From: Sclerodactyla briareus
Lineage: Eukaryota; Echinodermata; Holothuroidea; Dendrochirotida; Sclerodactylidae
Assembly: GCA_026419785.1 (NCBI GenBank)
Contig: JAODTK010003187.1
Coordinates: 62,001 to 126,000, forward strand
Length of the DNA: 64,000 nucleotides
Direction of reading: 5' to 3'
Each line of letters opens with the position of its first letter. Position 1 is the stretch's first letter. The position numbers and the translations under genes were made by a program. This document shows, one piece after another, positions 1 to 12,500 of this stretch. The notes under the pieces are model-generated. The model saw nothing but the letters and a program-made list of their open reading frames with translations. It was not told where the DNA came from and made no database searches.

Positions 1-2935
1 AGTTACAGCAAAAAAAAATAGAAACTGGTTATTTTCGGACATGTGATAGACCTTGTGTGCTTAATGGAGGAACCAACTCCCGCTCCGATCGGAGGCATAC
101 TTGGTATTACAAGGGGTCAAAGTTTAATTAATTAGAAAAATTATTTTTTTTTTTTTTCGCCAAATAACATAGTCATTCAAGGTTCACGTAGGGGTCAAAA
201 ACTGATTTAATACTTTGGCAAGAGCCACTGTGGCGTGTTATCAGAATGCAAAATGCTCTTAGGAGTGAGTCTCACATGGAGAGTTACAATTGTTATGAAA
301 ACTGTCATGTCATTTCAAGGTCACTAAGGGGGTCAAAAACTTTCTGGCACTATCGGAGAATGAATATCTGTGAAGGCTGGAAGGTTCCCCATTGTATATA
401 CTTTGTTGACCTGCATGTGTGTGACATATGAACTCATTGGACCTCTGGGTCGGGTGGTCATGTGGTTTTTTTAAGGTGAGTTTTTAATAAATGTGCTTGA
501 TGCAAGGAGTTACGAGGCCAAAAAAAAATAGAATAGTGGTCATTTGTGGATCTGTGATAGACCTTTTGTGTGCTTTATGGGGAGACAAACTCCCGCTTCG
601 ATGGACATTTACTTTGGTAGTTACAAGGGTTCAAAGTTAAATTCGTACGCTTTTTCGCAATAAACCATGAGCATGTCATTGGAATGCATATGCTTAAGGA
701 GTGGATGCATCCATGGAGCGTAACAATTTTTATGAAAACCCGCCGTGTATGAAGGGTCACAAAGGTCACGTAGGGTTCAAAAAGTGATTTTAGTGACTTT
801 TTGGCATTAGCACTTGGCATGTTCAGCAGAATGCAAGAAATGCTCCTAGGAGTGATTGTATCACATGAGAGTGGCAATTTTAGTAAGAACTGCATGTCAT
901 TAAAGGTATGAAGGTCAATAGGGGTTCAAAAAACGGTTTCTGGCCATAATCATTTTTTTTTTTTTTTTTTTTTTTTTTCGTTGCGATTGAATATCTGTGA
1001 GGCTGGAAAGTCACCCATGTGATATGAATTGGTGACCTGCATGGTGTGACCTCTGACCCCAATTTGACCTTGTCGGGTGGCATGTGGTTAAGTTCGAGTC
1101 TCGAATTAAATGTGCTTATTTTAAGGAGTACAGGAAAAAAAAATAGAAATGGTTATTTTGAATGTGATAGACCTTTGTGTGCTTTATAGAGGAAAACCAA
1201 ACTCCCGCTCGATCGGACGAATACTTGTAGTACAAGGGTCACAGTTAATTGAATAGCTTTTCGCAAATAACATTAGGACAGTGTTCATGGAATGCATATG
1301 CTTCTAGGAGTGGATCCACCATAGGGAGAGTAACAATTTTGAAAAAAACGAAGTCATGAAGTGAAGCGTCTTAAAGGTCGGAGGGGTCCAAAACTGATGT
1401 TAATACTTTTTTGGCAATAGCACTGGGCAGTTTATCAGAATGCAAATGCTCTTAGGAGTGGAGTATCACATGGAGAGTTACAATTTTATAAAAGGTCATG
1501 TTATTGAAGGCCATTCAAGGTCACATAAAGGGTCAAAAAAAATTTTCTGGCGCTAATCGGGAATGAATATCTGTGAAGGCTGGGAAGGGTTTCACCATTA
1601 TCATATCATTGTACCTGATGTGTGTGTGGACTCTTGACCTCAATTGACCCTCTGGCGGGTTGTCATGGGTTCAAGGTGAGTTTTTGAATAAATGTGCTTA
1701 TTTTATTTAAGGAGTTACGGGCCAAAGAATAGAAAGTGGGTCATTTTTGGATAGTGATGACCGTGTGTGCGTCATGGGGGGGGGGAACTCCCGCTTCGAT
1801 AGGACACCTTACTTGATTTGGTAGTTTACAAAGGGTCAAAAGTTTAAGTTAATAGCTTTTGTTGCAAAAAATTAGAATGTTCATTGGAAGAATATGCTTC
1901 TAGGAGTGGATGCATCAACATGGGAGTAACCAATTTTGAGAGAAAACCGCCATGCCTGAGGTCATCAAGGTCAAGTAGGGGTCACAAAACTGATTTTAGT
2001 ATTGTTGGCAAATAGCACTGGGCATGTTTCATCAGAAGGCAAAATGCCCTAGGAGTGGATGTATAACATGGTGAGTTACAAATTTCATAAAAACTGCAAT
2101 GTCATAAAAGGTCATCAAGGTCATAGGGGTCAAAACGGTTTTCTGGCCATTAATCGGAGAATTGATATCTGCGAAGGTGGAAGTTCAACCCATTTGTATA
2201 TAATTGTTGACGGCATGTGTGTGACTATGACCCTAATTTGACCTCTTTCGGATGGTCATGTGGTTAAGGTTGAGTTTGAATAAATGTGCTTATTTAAGGA
2301 GTTCGGCAAAAAACATAGAAAACTGGTTGTGTTTGGCTATTTGATCGACCTTTGTGTGCTTTATGGAGGAAACCAACTCTCGCTTCGACGGACCGCAGAT
2401 TTGGTAGTTACAAGGGGCAAAGTGTTTAAATTTAATAGCGCTTTCAGCAATCACATTAGGAGTTGTTATGATGCAATATGCTCTAGGAGTGGATGCATAA
2501 ATGGAGAGTAACAATTTTTATAAAAACCGCCATGTCATTGAAGTCATAAGTCACGTAGGGGTCAAAAAACTGATTTTAATAACTTTTTTGGCAAAAAAAG
2601 CACTGGGCGTGTATCAGAATGCAAAATGCTTTAGGAGTGGATGTATCACCATGGAGAGTTTACAAAATTGTCATAAAAAAGCTGCCATGTCATTAAGGGT
2701 CATTCAAGGTTAATTGGTCAAAAATGTTTCCTGGCCGTAATCGGAGAATGGAATATCGGGAAGGAGGGGTGGTTCACCATGGCTGATATAATGTTGACCT
2801 GAAGGTGGGACCTTGACCTCAATTTGACCTCTGTCGGGTGGTCAGGTGGGTAAAGGTTGACATCTTGAATTGAATGTGCTTATTGTAAGGAGTTAACGGG
2901 CCAAAAAAAATAAAACTGGTTATTGGCAAAAGTGG
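1..2935. repeat. ~590-bp tandem satellite, about five copies
   Basis: The phrase GAATAAATGTGCTTA followed by a GGAGTTACGG(CC)-A-run recurs near 490, 1100, 1690, 2280 and 2870, giving spacings of about 585-615. Inside each unit a block starting AGGAGTGGATG(C/T)ATCACATGGAGAGT occurs twice, about 155 bp apart, so the unit itself holds an older duplication. Copies differ by many small indels and by run lengths (for example T-runs at 954-978). The array is entered already in progress at base 1 and stops abruptly near 2935. No coding frame persists between copies. Confidence 0.9.
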
Positions 2936-3369
2936 GGATATATTAAGTTGGCGGGTTTCATCTATGCCAGGCGGGGTGGTCTAGGTAAGTGATGTAATTA
3001 GCTTATTCTAGGGTAACCGATGTCAGGCTCGTTAGCAAGATTACAGATGAAACCGTAGGTTGCTATGGTGACTGTTTGGTTTGGCACATAGCATGCGGGT
3101 ATGAAGTGTAGATGGAATGATTAGATTTTCAGCGGCAATATGGTGATTGAGTCGTCTAATTTGCATAATTATGCAAAAATTCACAAGTTCGTCAGATTTT
3201 TCATTCCATCACCACTATTTGTGAAATAGAGACAACTCTTGTGATATTCACTACATAAATTGTATTATTCACATCGGGTGGAGGACACGGAGGTCATTCA
3301 GTGTGTCTATTTTGCATGGGTGTTTCCCAAATTTAAAAGTTGGTTTTGATTTTCCTGAGCTTGATTGGT
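2936..3369. other. Unassigned sequence next to the satellite
   Basis: No gene, RNA or clear repeat structure is visible. It may be the outer part of the dispersed repeat that follows, because its last ~70 bases keep the same AT-rich style. Confidence 0.4.
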
Positions 3370-3830
3370 ATGGTCTTACCTTTAGTTTTAGTTTTTCCCC
3401 CAAAAGTTAACATAACATTGACTAGAGTCATTGGGGGTTATGCGTGTGTATAAATAATTGTTTCATTCATGCAATGTTCAAGTTTGTTGGAATTCCCATG
3501 TATTACGTGTGGTCCGAGATAGTGAAATGAGGCAAATGCGTCAATCGGAAGTTGAATATGTGTATCATTTGCAATAAGTTAGGCGAATCTAGTCACATTT
3601 CCAAAAAACTTTATTTATAATTCTTCACTCCTAGTAGACATTGACCATAATCAGTCCTTACGCATTGAAATGGATCACTGATTAGTAGGGTGTTAAATGC
3701 TATACCATATCTTAAAGCAACACATTAACAATTTCTTGTAACTGTTTGCATGGTGGACTATTAGATGGAACACTGATCGCGAACAGAGAGACACTGGGGG
3801 CGATAGCCTTGTATTATTTCTGAGAGTTGA
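3370..3830. repeat. Dispersed ~450-bp repeat, copy A
   Basis: Shares an ordered set of blocks with 6430-6880 and 6880-7345: TGGTCTTACCTTTAGT, AACATTGACTAGAGTCA, GTTATGCGTGTGTATAA, GTTCAAGTTTGTTGG, GAAGTTGAATATGTGTATCA, TAGTCACATTTCC, CACTGATTAGTAGGG, and ACACTGATCGCGAACAG...GACACT. It has no long reading frame and no terminal repeats that I can see. Confidence 0.75.
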
Positions 3831-4807
3831 ATATTGGATGCACCAGTGCCAGCTATGTGTATGTATGTAACTCCTGATCAGTAGTGGTCAAGGTTGCTAT
3901 GGTGGCGTGGGAATTGCAAGCAGATTACGCCTCTTTATTACATGCACCACACACCTCCCCCCTCCCAGGTTTCATAGGCAGGCCTATTGAAAATTGAAAA
4001 AAGGTAGCCCATATTTGAAGCCTGCATCACTGACTTTATTGACAAATTCCTAATGCAAGGCAGACGTATTCTTCTTGCGAGACTTCTGTCCGATATATGG
4101 ATATCGATGGGCGGGGTAGACAAACTGGCAAGTGGTCCATAGGCGTTATATATTTACTCGAGGGGAGAATGCCAAGTTGTTGCTTTACATAATTGAAAAC
4201 GGTGTTGTGATATGATTCTTCAAATTTCCCATTTAACAGTTATTACAGCAAAATGCACACCAGGAAAAGTCCAGCTGAATTCAATTAGAACCACATATGT
4301 AGCCTAGCCATTAACCTCTTCAACCACTGTCTGCATGTGTGTGGATACTGTAATAAGCCGTCAGTTTGACTGGTCACATTCCCAACCTCAAAAGGATTTA
4401 AGCTCTCAAGCTGTGTGTGTGAGATTGCAAAGAAGTGAGAAGTAAACAAACAAAATAAACTTTAGACTGCCGATGTCAGACATTCAGTGTGGTAAATGTT
4501 ACCTGCACTGGCAATGCTCAGAGGATTGAGAGGGGGTAATCAATATTTCTCTTGTGTGCACTCCGTTACTGCTTATTTGCTTGTTTACCCTTCCCTACTG
4601 GGAAGCGAAAAGCAACACTTCCAGGTTGTGACTTAATCTGCCAGGCAGGAAGACCATTGGGATATTGCTGTGATTCATGACAAGCCCTAATGAGGGCATT
4701 AACTGTGGTGGTTTGTAGAAGCAGTGAGTTGGGGAGAAGAGAAAGCAAGGGTCAAGGAAACTTCTGAAAGTAAGGAAGCAAAACATTTTGTGCGCATTGT
4801 TGATATT
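3831..4807. other. Unassigned intergenic sequence
   Basis: Mixed-composition DNA with short random frames only. No homology to other blocks in the window was noticed. Confidence 0.4.
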
Positions 4808-4872
4808 GAGCAAAAAGTGAGGGCATTACCCTGTTACCATGAGCAAAAAGTTGAGGGCATTACCCTGTACCC
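4808..4872. repeat. Two-copy ~33-bp tandem repeat
   Basis: GAGCAAAAAGTGAGGGCATT followed by ACCCTGTTACCAT at 4808 is repeated at 4841 as GAGCAAAAAGTTGAGGGCAT and onward, one base longer at the TG/TTG step. It is an isolated duplication without further copies. Confidence 0.85.
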
Positions 4873-6429
4873 GCAGGCAGAAATGGGCAGGGGTTTTAGT
4901 CTATAACGTATTCTCTTCTTCCCCAGTGCCTCTTCTATCTGGTGTTGACGGTCCACATGGATGGGGACTATTTGGGAAAAGTGTTGACCAGGATAATAAC
5001 ATGTTAAAAAAGTGGCCAGAAATCACACTGGATCAACATTAACTGAGCCACATCATCAGAAATGTCTCAACATGGGCTATATATACTAGAAAATTACACA
5101 GTCTTGTATGTATATTATCTATTTGTATTATTATCGGGCAGCCAGATAATGTGTTATATGGTATGGGAGGTGCTGCATGGGGTGGGTTAATATATAGAGA
5201 GGACATTCCTCAACCCCCAAGGTAGGAGGAGAAATGTGATTTGAAAGCCTTGTGAAAAGTTTGACACAAAAAATAGCAATAAGACATTTGAGGACTGGTA
5301 AAATGGCTATGATAAAAGTATTCTGAACAGTATGCCACTGGTCAATGCCGACCCACCCCTTGCTAACCCCAGACAGGGAGTATTGCACTTCAACAAAAGG
5401 ATGCACCCTCAGCACTTGTGCCGGGAAAATAATGAAAATTGATACACCCACCGTCCCTTTGAAAGACCACAGACTATGTGTCCAAATTGTAAGGATTGAC
5501 TGGCAATGACTTACCCCTCAGTCACATTATTGATTAACGACCTACTGGTACAATGACCAACATGTGAGACCATGCTATTGGACACTGACTGTAAATGACA
5601 ATGGTTAGCCTTGTCCAGGGTAGTGGAGGGATGCAATTGATAATAAATAGGCCTGTATGCACTTTCTCGTTCCCCACACATATCCCCTAAAAAAGATATT
5701 TTTCACAGTGTTAATGATGTGGGAGGTCCGATTCAAAGAACGGCCAATTCATCAATATATCTGCTTTGACCCCACCGTCAACGTAGAGTAATGAATGTTG
5801 ACGAAAGTATCCTCATCATTAGCCTGGCCTGCAGTCTGCAGCCTGGCAGTCTGTGTTACGGTCGCTGGACTTCCCACACTGAATGGAAAATTGGACCTCG
5901 CTGGGTATGACTCGTGACTTTACCTTCACTCTTCAAGATTATTTTACTTACCAGTTTATTTTCAGTATTTCATTTCAATTGCCATCACATGACTTTTTGA
6001 CCTTGGTCAAAGCAACAAGTATCTAATCTCTGTGCGCTGAGTAAATATTTGCAGGTGGCGTTTTGTGTAAGTTGTGGTTTGAGTTGGCAATTCACATCTT
6101 GCAGGGTTGGAAGAGCCTGAGTAAGGGGAAACATTCAGGAAAAAAGGCAAGGATCACTAGCAGAGTTGCGTTCTTGTACCTGAGGTTCACTCCTGCCAGC
6201 CATAACCTCGTCTGGGCCCCCTACACTGACCATATAAAGTGTAAACATCAGTCAGTTGTAACTTACTCCCAGGCACCATTCAAGAATGAAGGGTAACAGG
6301 TTACACCTGCAGTAGCTCTGGTGTGTGAGATGGGGGGTGGAGGGGAGGGCTAGTATTAAAAATGGAATCCTATGGGTGACAATGAGGCTAACAAGACACT
6401 TAATAAGGATGGGATAGCTTCCACTATGA
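4873..6429. other. Unassigned intergenic sequence
   Basis: No convincing gene, RNA or repeat. Short frames on both strands overlap at random and lack splice context. Confidence 0.4.
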
Positions 6430-6880
6430 GCTGTGGTCTACCTTTAGTCTCGCCAAAAATGTTACATTGAATCAGGCACTCGTGGGATGCAGTGTGTATA
6501 AATTGCTTTGATTCAATGCGAAGTTTGTTGAATGTTGTTGAGTTCCGATGAAAGTATTTAGGTGGTTCACAATTGGTCCTAAGATAAGTGAAGTGAGAAA
6601 AATGGGGTAAACAGAAAGTTGAATATGTCTAATTTGCATAATTTAGGCGGTCTTAGTCACATTTCCACAAAAATGATATGGTAGACATGTCAATAGCAGT
6701 CCTTATGGATTTAAAATTGGTCACTGATTAGTAGGGCATTTCTGTCAATGATAATACCAGAACATTTTAAGAAACTCATAGTTAAATGCCTTGTAATTGT
6801 TCGCATGGTGACTAATTGATGAAAACGCTGATCGCGTAACCAGGCGGAGACACTTGGGACGGTGCCTGTTATGAGCTTGA
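6430..6880. repeat. Dispersed ~450-bp repeat, copy B
   Basis: Second copy of the repeat at 3370-3830. It carries GTCTACCTTTAGTCTCGCC, AAGTTGAATATGTCTAATTTGCATAATTTAGGCGG, TCACTGATTAGTAGGGC, and AACGCTGATCGCGTAACCAGGCGGAGACACTTGGGACGG in part. It lies head-to-tail with copy C. Confidence 0.75.
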
Positions 6881-7345
6881 TGCATATGGTCTACTTTTAG
6901 TCTCATTTTTTTTAACATTGACCGAGTCACTGGGAGTTATGCTGTGTGTATAATTTGCTCGATTCATGAAAATGTTCAAGTGGTTTCGATTTCCCATGAA
7001 ATGTGTAGGGTGTGGTACACCATTGGTCCTGAGATATAATTTGAAATGAGAAAATGGGTTGATGAATGGTTGATGAATTAAGTTGATATGCATAGTCAGA
7101 CAATTTCGGTCATATTCCACAACAAACTTATGGCTCCTTCTGTAGACTTGGTCAACAAGTTCCTATGAATTTGAAAATTGTTCAAGCGTTATTAGACTGT
7201 CCTAGTGAATGCTTATACAAAAACCTGGGAGCAAGACATGGAATGCCTGTAATGGGTCGCATTGGGACTAAAAGAAAACCAGCCATCGTGCAACCAGGCG
7301 GGGACACTCGAATGCTGCCTTGTACCTCTAGGAAAAAATCTTTCT
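6881..7345. repeat. Dispersed ~450-bp repeat, copy C (tandem with B)
   Basis: Begins again with ATGGTCTACTTTTAGTCTC and runs through AACATTGACCGAGTCACTGGG, GTTATGCTGTGTGTATAA, GTTCAAGTGG and CATTGGTCCTGAGATA. It ends in ACCAGGCGGGGACACTCGAATGCTGCCTTGTACC, matching the ends of copies A and B. The middle is more diverged than in A and B. Confidence 0.7.
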
Positions 7346-8620
7346 GAACAAGTAAAAGTTTCCAAATTAATACAGGAATGTCTAAAGTCCCCAAATAGTG
7401 GGAGGGGACACTCAATATGTTTCTTCTTCGGCCCTAAGTTAGTTAAGGCTGGCCTTGGAGGCTAAAGATGGGCGCTTAAATGAGAAAACTGTAAAGTTGT
7501 AAACTGACAATAGTCAGTACAGTTTACAGTGTAGTCCTGAATGACTGACTGTGCTTTCAGTGGGTTACACACACGTCCACATAACAGACATTGTTGTTTA
7601 CATTGGGAGTATTCAGTCCTCTGTTGGGGACTAGTAAATAGGCCTCAGGCCAAGGACATACTGTATGGCCCAAACTATTGGGGTTGACATTCAGGGGTCT
7701 GCTAGAGTTCGACTACTTCTTTCCCAAGAATTTGGCCAACAGCCATTTCAGCCTTGTACCCACTACCATTAGCTGACCCTTGATCCAAGGGTTTCGGCCA
7801 AACAGGGCTGGGATGTGTTGGCCACCTGCCTGTTAAATTAACCCTCATTTCCTATATTCATTCCATAATTCCGGCGATTTAATGCAATACTCTGTGGGAC
7901 CTGTTCGAACTATAGAACGCTCGATGATTCTCGATACAACGCCATCTAATAGTTTATAGAAGAAGGCCAAGCAGTGAATTGACCCAAGAAGTGCCACAGG
8001 CTTTTAAAAGACTGAAGATTTAATTTACATTTTCTTTTATAAACCAGGTGTGTAGGAGCATGAGGTCTGAAATTAAATCAGTGACACGTCCAGGATAGGT
8101 CAAAGGAACTAAAGGACTCATAACAAGCATTCACATGAACGTTCCCGTAAGTCATAATGCTCCATGTTGAGCATTCTGAAGTGAAATATTATGAACATTT
8201 ATTTGAGTTTGAGCTACTACAGCCCATTGGTCAACTCGTTATTTCCTGGGATGTTGTGGCTCGGGGTCGTTTTGAGGATTATGTCCTTCCTGACTCCTAT
8301 TCACTAAACTAAACTGAAATAAACTAGAATAGGAACATGAATTAAGGCCACGAACTTAACCCCATGACGTAGCAGTGTGCGTGTAGGATGTTGTGGATGT
8401 GTTAATCATTCCCATCACGTGGCATGAGGATAAAATTTACACCGTTAGACATAGGGGCCAGCACACATGCGCCATCCTCATTGGTTTTTTGACAGCAGGG
8501 AAGTCAAGCCCCACTGCACAGAGGCACAGTGCGGTGTATGCTGTGCTGTAGCAATTCTTGGAAAGTAACGGATGTTTCTTTCTGTCGAAGACCGGGAACG
8601 GAGCTCGCAAATGAAATATA
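7346..8620. other. Unassigned intergenic sequence
   Basis: No recognised gene, RNA or mobile element. Frames here are short and unsupported. Confidence 0.4.
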
Positions 8621-8872
8621 TACTATCAAAGCTTTAAATTTGGTGAGGGTATCCAACTTATATCAAATGAATTCCACGAACAAAGTTTTAACCCAAAGGG
8701 AATTGAGATTGGGAAGGGGAAACGGAGACGGGCACTTATTTCGTGATAGGGCAAGCGCAATTAAATACTCAATACACTGTATTACTATCGAAGGCTTTGG
8801 TTGAGGTACCCAACTTTATCAAATAAACGATCACAGTTACAACAAAGGGAATTGAGAAAGGAAACAGACACA
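8621..8872. repeat. Direct repeat, ~160-bp period, two copies
   Basis: TACTATCAAAGCTTTAAATT...GAGGGTATCCAACTTATATC...CAAAGGGAATTGAGATTGGG...AAACGGAGAC (from 8621) is repeated from 8782 as TACTATCGAAGGCTTTGG...GAGGTACCCAACTTTATC...CAAAGGGAATTGAGAAAGG...AAACAGACAC. A 91-codon open frame spans it, but it is not conserved between the two copies. Confidence 0.75.
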
Positions 8873-9719
8873 ATTTCCGTGTAATCCACAATTTTTCTGG
8901 AATTCCGCGCTGACGTCCGAATTCCGGCCATATAACATGTATTTTCCGCGATCGTGGATTCCCCGGGCCCTAATTTTCATCCATTATAGGCTTTCTTGCT
9001 GCTTTAGGATTAATACACCAAAAATGGTAGGACACGAATCCTAATGATTGTTGGGATCAACGACTTCAGATGCGGCGTAGCAGAACGATCGGCTAGCTAT
9101 GGACAAATGAAACCCTTCATGTGAATCACAAAGAATCTTTTAATGGACCTAAGGAATTATATCGAGGATCTTGAAAGGGAAAACTCTGTTTCTGGACCCA
9201 ATTAGATGAAATAGACTGATTTTGACAAGCCGTACGTCGATCGGATTCAGGTTGCCGATGAACGCCTGACCTAAATTGTCCGGGGGGGTTATAGTGTACT
9301 ACACTCGGGAAAAAGTTAGTTTCACCATTAAAAAACTATGGAAACATAGGCATTGTTATTTTTTTCTAACGTTCATCGCAATAGACTAAAGCAGTTGGCA
9401 ACTAAAGCAGTTATGGCAAACTCAAGAACTAAAGCAGTTGGAACTTCCTCATTATTTGTATTTTCGTTATGATACTCCAGTGAGCAGGAATTCAGGAAAT
9501 GATGAATAATCTATGTCAACCTACTTACTTACCCCTATCGACCATGCAACCCCTCAATTATGCTATCGAGTGTCTGGCATCTTAACCTAGTACCGGGTTG
9601 GCCACCCATCGCCCTCATTTTTCCAGACTATCGTCTGCAAAGAGTGTTTTTCGGCATGGAAAAAGTTCTAAAAATTTCGACCAAAGACGTTGTTACGTTG
9701 GGTGAAACCGCTTGTGAGA
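8873..9719. other. Unassigned sequence with a triplicated ACTAAAGCAGTT motif
   Basis: ACTAAAGCAGTT occurs at 9385, 9401 and 9428 within 60 bp. Nothing else in this stretch can be assigned. Confidence 0.6.
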
Positions 9720-10205
9720 CCTTTTAGTATCTTCCCCAGCTTCGTGGAGAAGCATTTTGGAAAAAGAGTGTGTTCGATTTTCGCGAGGTTTGGTCGGTTT
9801 TGTTTTCTCTCTTGGCGCCGGTTCGCGCGTAAGTACGTTCCTAACAGCCCTTAGGCTGCCGCCGAACGTAGGAGTGTGTGTGTTGACCTCCAGTTGCCTA
9901 ACTGTCACTTGTGTGGTTAACACATTTGGGCGTGCTCTCACCTGTTCTGCAGGTTCGCTTGTTGGGCTTGGCGTTGTTTTTGGGGGTGTTTGGGTTCTTA
10001 AGTTGGTCAGTACCGGATTCCATCCATCCCCACCTCACCCCTCTCGGGTCCATACTGCCAAGTACCGTCCCGGGGGGTCCGTCCCCTCCCCTCCCTTCCC
10101 GGGCCCGGGGTGGTGTTTTTGGTTGCTGTCGCGTGTGCGCGGGGGAAGTTTTCGCGTGCGGCGGCGACGACAGGGATGAGAGAGAGAGAGAGACGGAGAG
10201 ATAGG
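9720..10205. other. Left shoulder of the GC-rich island, with GA run
   Basis: Composition switches from AT-rich to GC-rich here. GT-rich sequence with TTCTGCAG (near 9945) and GCGTAAGTACG (near 9827) gives isolated splice-like signals. A GAGAGAGAGAG tract sits at about 10176-10192. No protein can be assigned. It could be leader sequence of the DIRS-like element downstream, or host flank. Confidence 0.35.
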
Positions 10206-10659
10206 TAGTGATTGTTTTTCATAGAATTCGGCTCACATCCCGGGAGGAGCATAAGAGCCAGGGAGACCATCGATATGCGGCAGACAACCGCGGCTGGCAG
10301 CGTGGAGCGCCGTGCCGGCACGACGTCAGGCCCGACAAGGTGGTTCCACGCAGGCAGTAGACCAGCCGTGGGAAGACGCATGACTGCGTACCGTATCGGG
10401 ACTCCCCATGGTCGGACCCGCGGCCGGGAGTTCCGTAGGTCCAGGGTGTTTCACGGTCCGAACCGGAAGTCATCAGGGAGAGACAGCGAAACCCTGAAGT
10501 TCATCGGGGGGAGACAGACGAAGAAAGAAGCCAAGGGTAAGCAGGGGGGCAAGAAAGCGGGGGGACTAGCTCCATCCGGGGGTCTCGGGGGGTGTGACTC
10601 AGGCGGATCGACCAGGGCAGTGGTCCGAGTGCACCTACGAGGGGAAGCGAAAGGAACCT

Positions 10660-12500
10660 GGGATCGTCACAAACCGACTCCGGCTGGGGGCGGCGGTCCC
10701 GAAACCCAAGGCGCAATTGGAGCGCCAGGTCGGCGAAAGCCGGCCGAACCGACCGTCACTATAGGGTGGCTCAGGACGGTCGGATCAGGGGCGTCAGTAG
10801 GGCCGTCCGGGGCTCCGGCCGGCCGAAAGAGACCACCGGGTGCCGGGGGGCAACGGTGGGTCGGATACCGAGGGTCGGACTCCGAGGAGGGGTCTAGGCT
10901 CGGAGGGGCGCCGGCGGAGCGGCCCGGACGGCTTCGGCCGACCGAACCAACCACCGGGAAGCGGGGGCTGGTGAGTCGGATTTGCGAGGTCCGGATCTAC
11001 AGAAGGAGAGTCTACGGGCGCGGAGGGGCGCAGGAGTTTGAGAGCCGGCCGGCTTCGGCCGACCGAAACGACCACCGGGAGACGGCCGGGATTGGTGGGT
11101 CGGATACGAGGTCCGTAATCCGAGGAAGTCTACGGCTAGGAGGCGCCCTCGGAGGCCGGCCGGCTTGTGCCGGTCGAACGACACAGGGAGCCGGGGGCTC
11201 TGGTTGGTCGGACTCAGAGGTTCCGGACCCCGAGGGGCGACGGCTCGGTTAGGGCGCCGGCGGGGCGCCGTGGGTGCGAAAGCCCACAGGGAGCCGGGGT
11301 GCGCCGGGTGGGTTGGACTACGAGGTCCGGACTCCGAGGCGGTGGTCGACGGATCGGTTAGGTAGCCGGGCAGGAGCGGCCCGATCGGCTTCGGCCGGCC
11401 GAACCGACATCTGGAGCAGGGGGCTCCTGTGGGTTAGACACCGAGATTGGGACTCCGAGAGAGGGGTCGACGGCTCGGTTTGGGCGCGGCGGGAGCGCCC
11501 GTCGGCTTCGCCCGGACCCTCCCGAAAGACCACTGGGAGCCGGGGGCTCCGGGGTCGGACACCGAGGTCCGGACTCCGAGGTTGTCGGACGCTCGCTCGG
11601 TTAGGGCCGCCTGCGGAGCGCCGGTTTGGTACACGCGGACCACTCGCCAGGATCAGCTTGCTCCGGTGGACAGACACCGTAGAGATACGTTCACCCTGAG
11701 AGAGGGCGCCGGCGGGGCGCAAGATCGGCTTCGGCGCGCAGAACGACCACCGGCGACGCCGGCGGTCTGGGACAACCAAAGTAAGGTCAAGAGAGACCAG
11801 GGAGGCTGGTTCTAGCTGGTTGGGCGCGGAGTGAGAGCCAGGCTGGCTTCAAACGGAAGGTTCGGATCCTATGGGCGGCATGCAGGGCACGCGGTCAGAA
11901 TCGGGGTTAGGACTGGGCCAACCCACCGGGGCCAGGGACTCCGTTGGCCCCGGTCGTAGAAGTCCCCGAGGTACGGACATCATGAACGGAGAGACGCATG
12001 AGGTTGGAGTCCCGCGAGATGGGAACGGCCAGGCTTGTTTCCAGCCTGCCGAACCGACCGTCGCCTCGGTTCGGATCCTGGGGCGCTTGGTCTGCTTCGG
12101 TAGCGAGGCGGCGGATGGCTCGGTGGAGGCCCGGCGCATGAGGAGTCACCAGACCGTTTTTTCAGCCGCCAGATCGATTACGATACTGGGGGCACGGCAG
12201 AACCAATCGCCAATGGCTCCGAAGGAGGACCAACGGCTCGGTAGGGGCTGGGCGCATCGGAAGCGGCGGGGCCGACCGGCCATCTCGAGGGCGTTGAAGG
12301 GCAGATTTCGAGGCCCCCACGGGGCGCTCGGTGGGCTCCGGCTGCCGAATCAACACTGGGACCGGGGCTCCGGTGGTTTTTTTCGGAACACCGAGGTCAG
12401 GACCCTGAGAGTGGACCACGGCTCGTTTGGGGGTTTGGCGCCGGAGCGGCCAGTCGGGCTTCAACTGGCCGAACAGATCGGCAGCCCAGGCAGCCAGCAC
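10660..12500. repeat. GC-rich ~115-bp tandem repeats
   Basis: The core CGGCTTCGGCCGACCGAA recurs, with decay, near 10930, 11052, 11161, 11388, 11503, 11726, 12034, 12340 and 12460, at about 110-120 bp spacing. Each unit also carries a GAGCCGGGGGCTCC-like palindrome, GGTCGGACTCCGAGG, and GGCTCGGTTAGGGCGCCGGCGG. The two long open frames over this stretch (plus strand 10212-11252 and 11871-12701) are explained by GC-rich composition and are not conserved unit to unit. The repeats lie just upstream of the DIRS-like coding remains and may be its 5' region; the sequence alone does not prove they belong together. Confidence 0.8.

Noticed and set aside
4566..4906. Overlapping short frames on both strands
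   Set aside because: They coincide with a two-copy 33-bp repeat and show no codon bias or recognisable motif.
10212..11252. 346-codon open frame on the plus strand, longest in the window
   Set aside because: It lies wholly in the GC-rich ~115-bp tandem repeats, where stop codons are rare on all frames. The reading phase is not kept from unit to unit, and the peptide is a Gly/Arg/Pro mixture with no domain.
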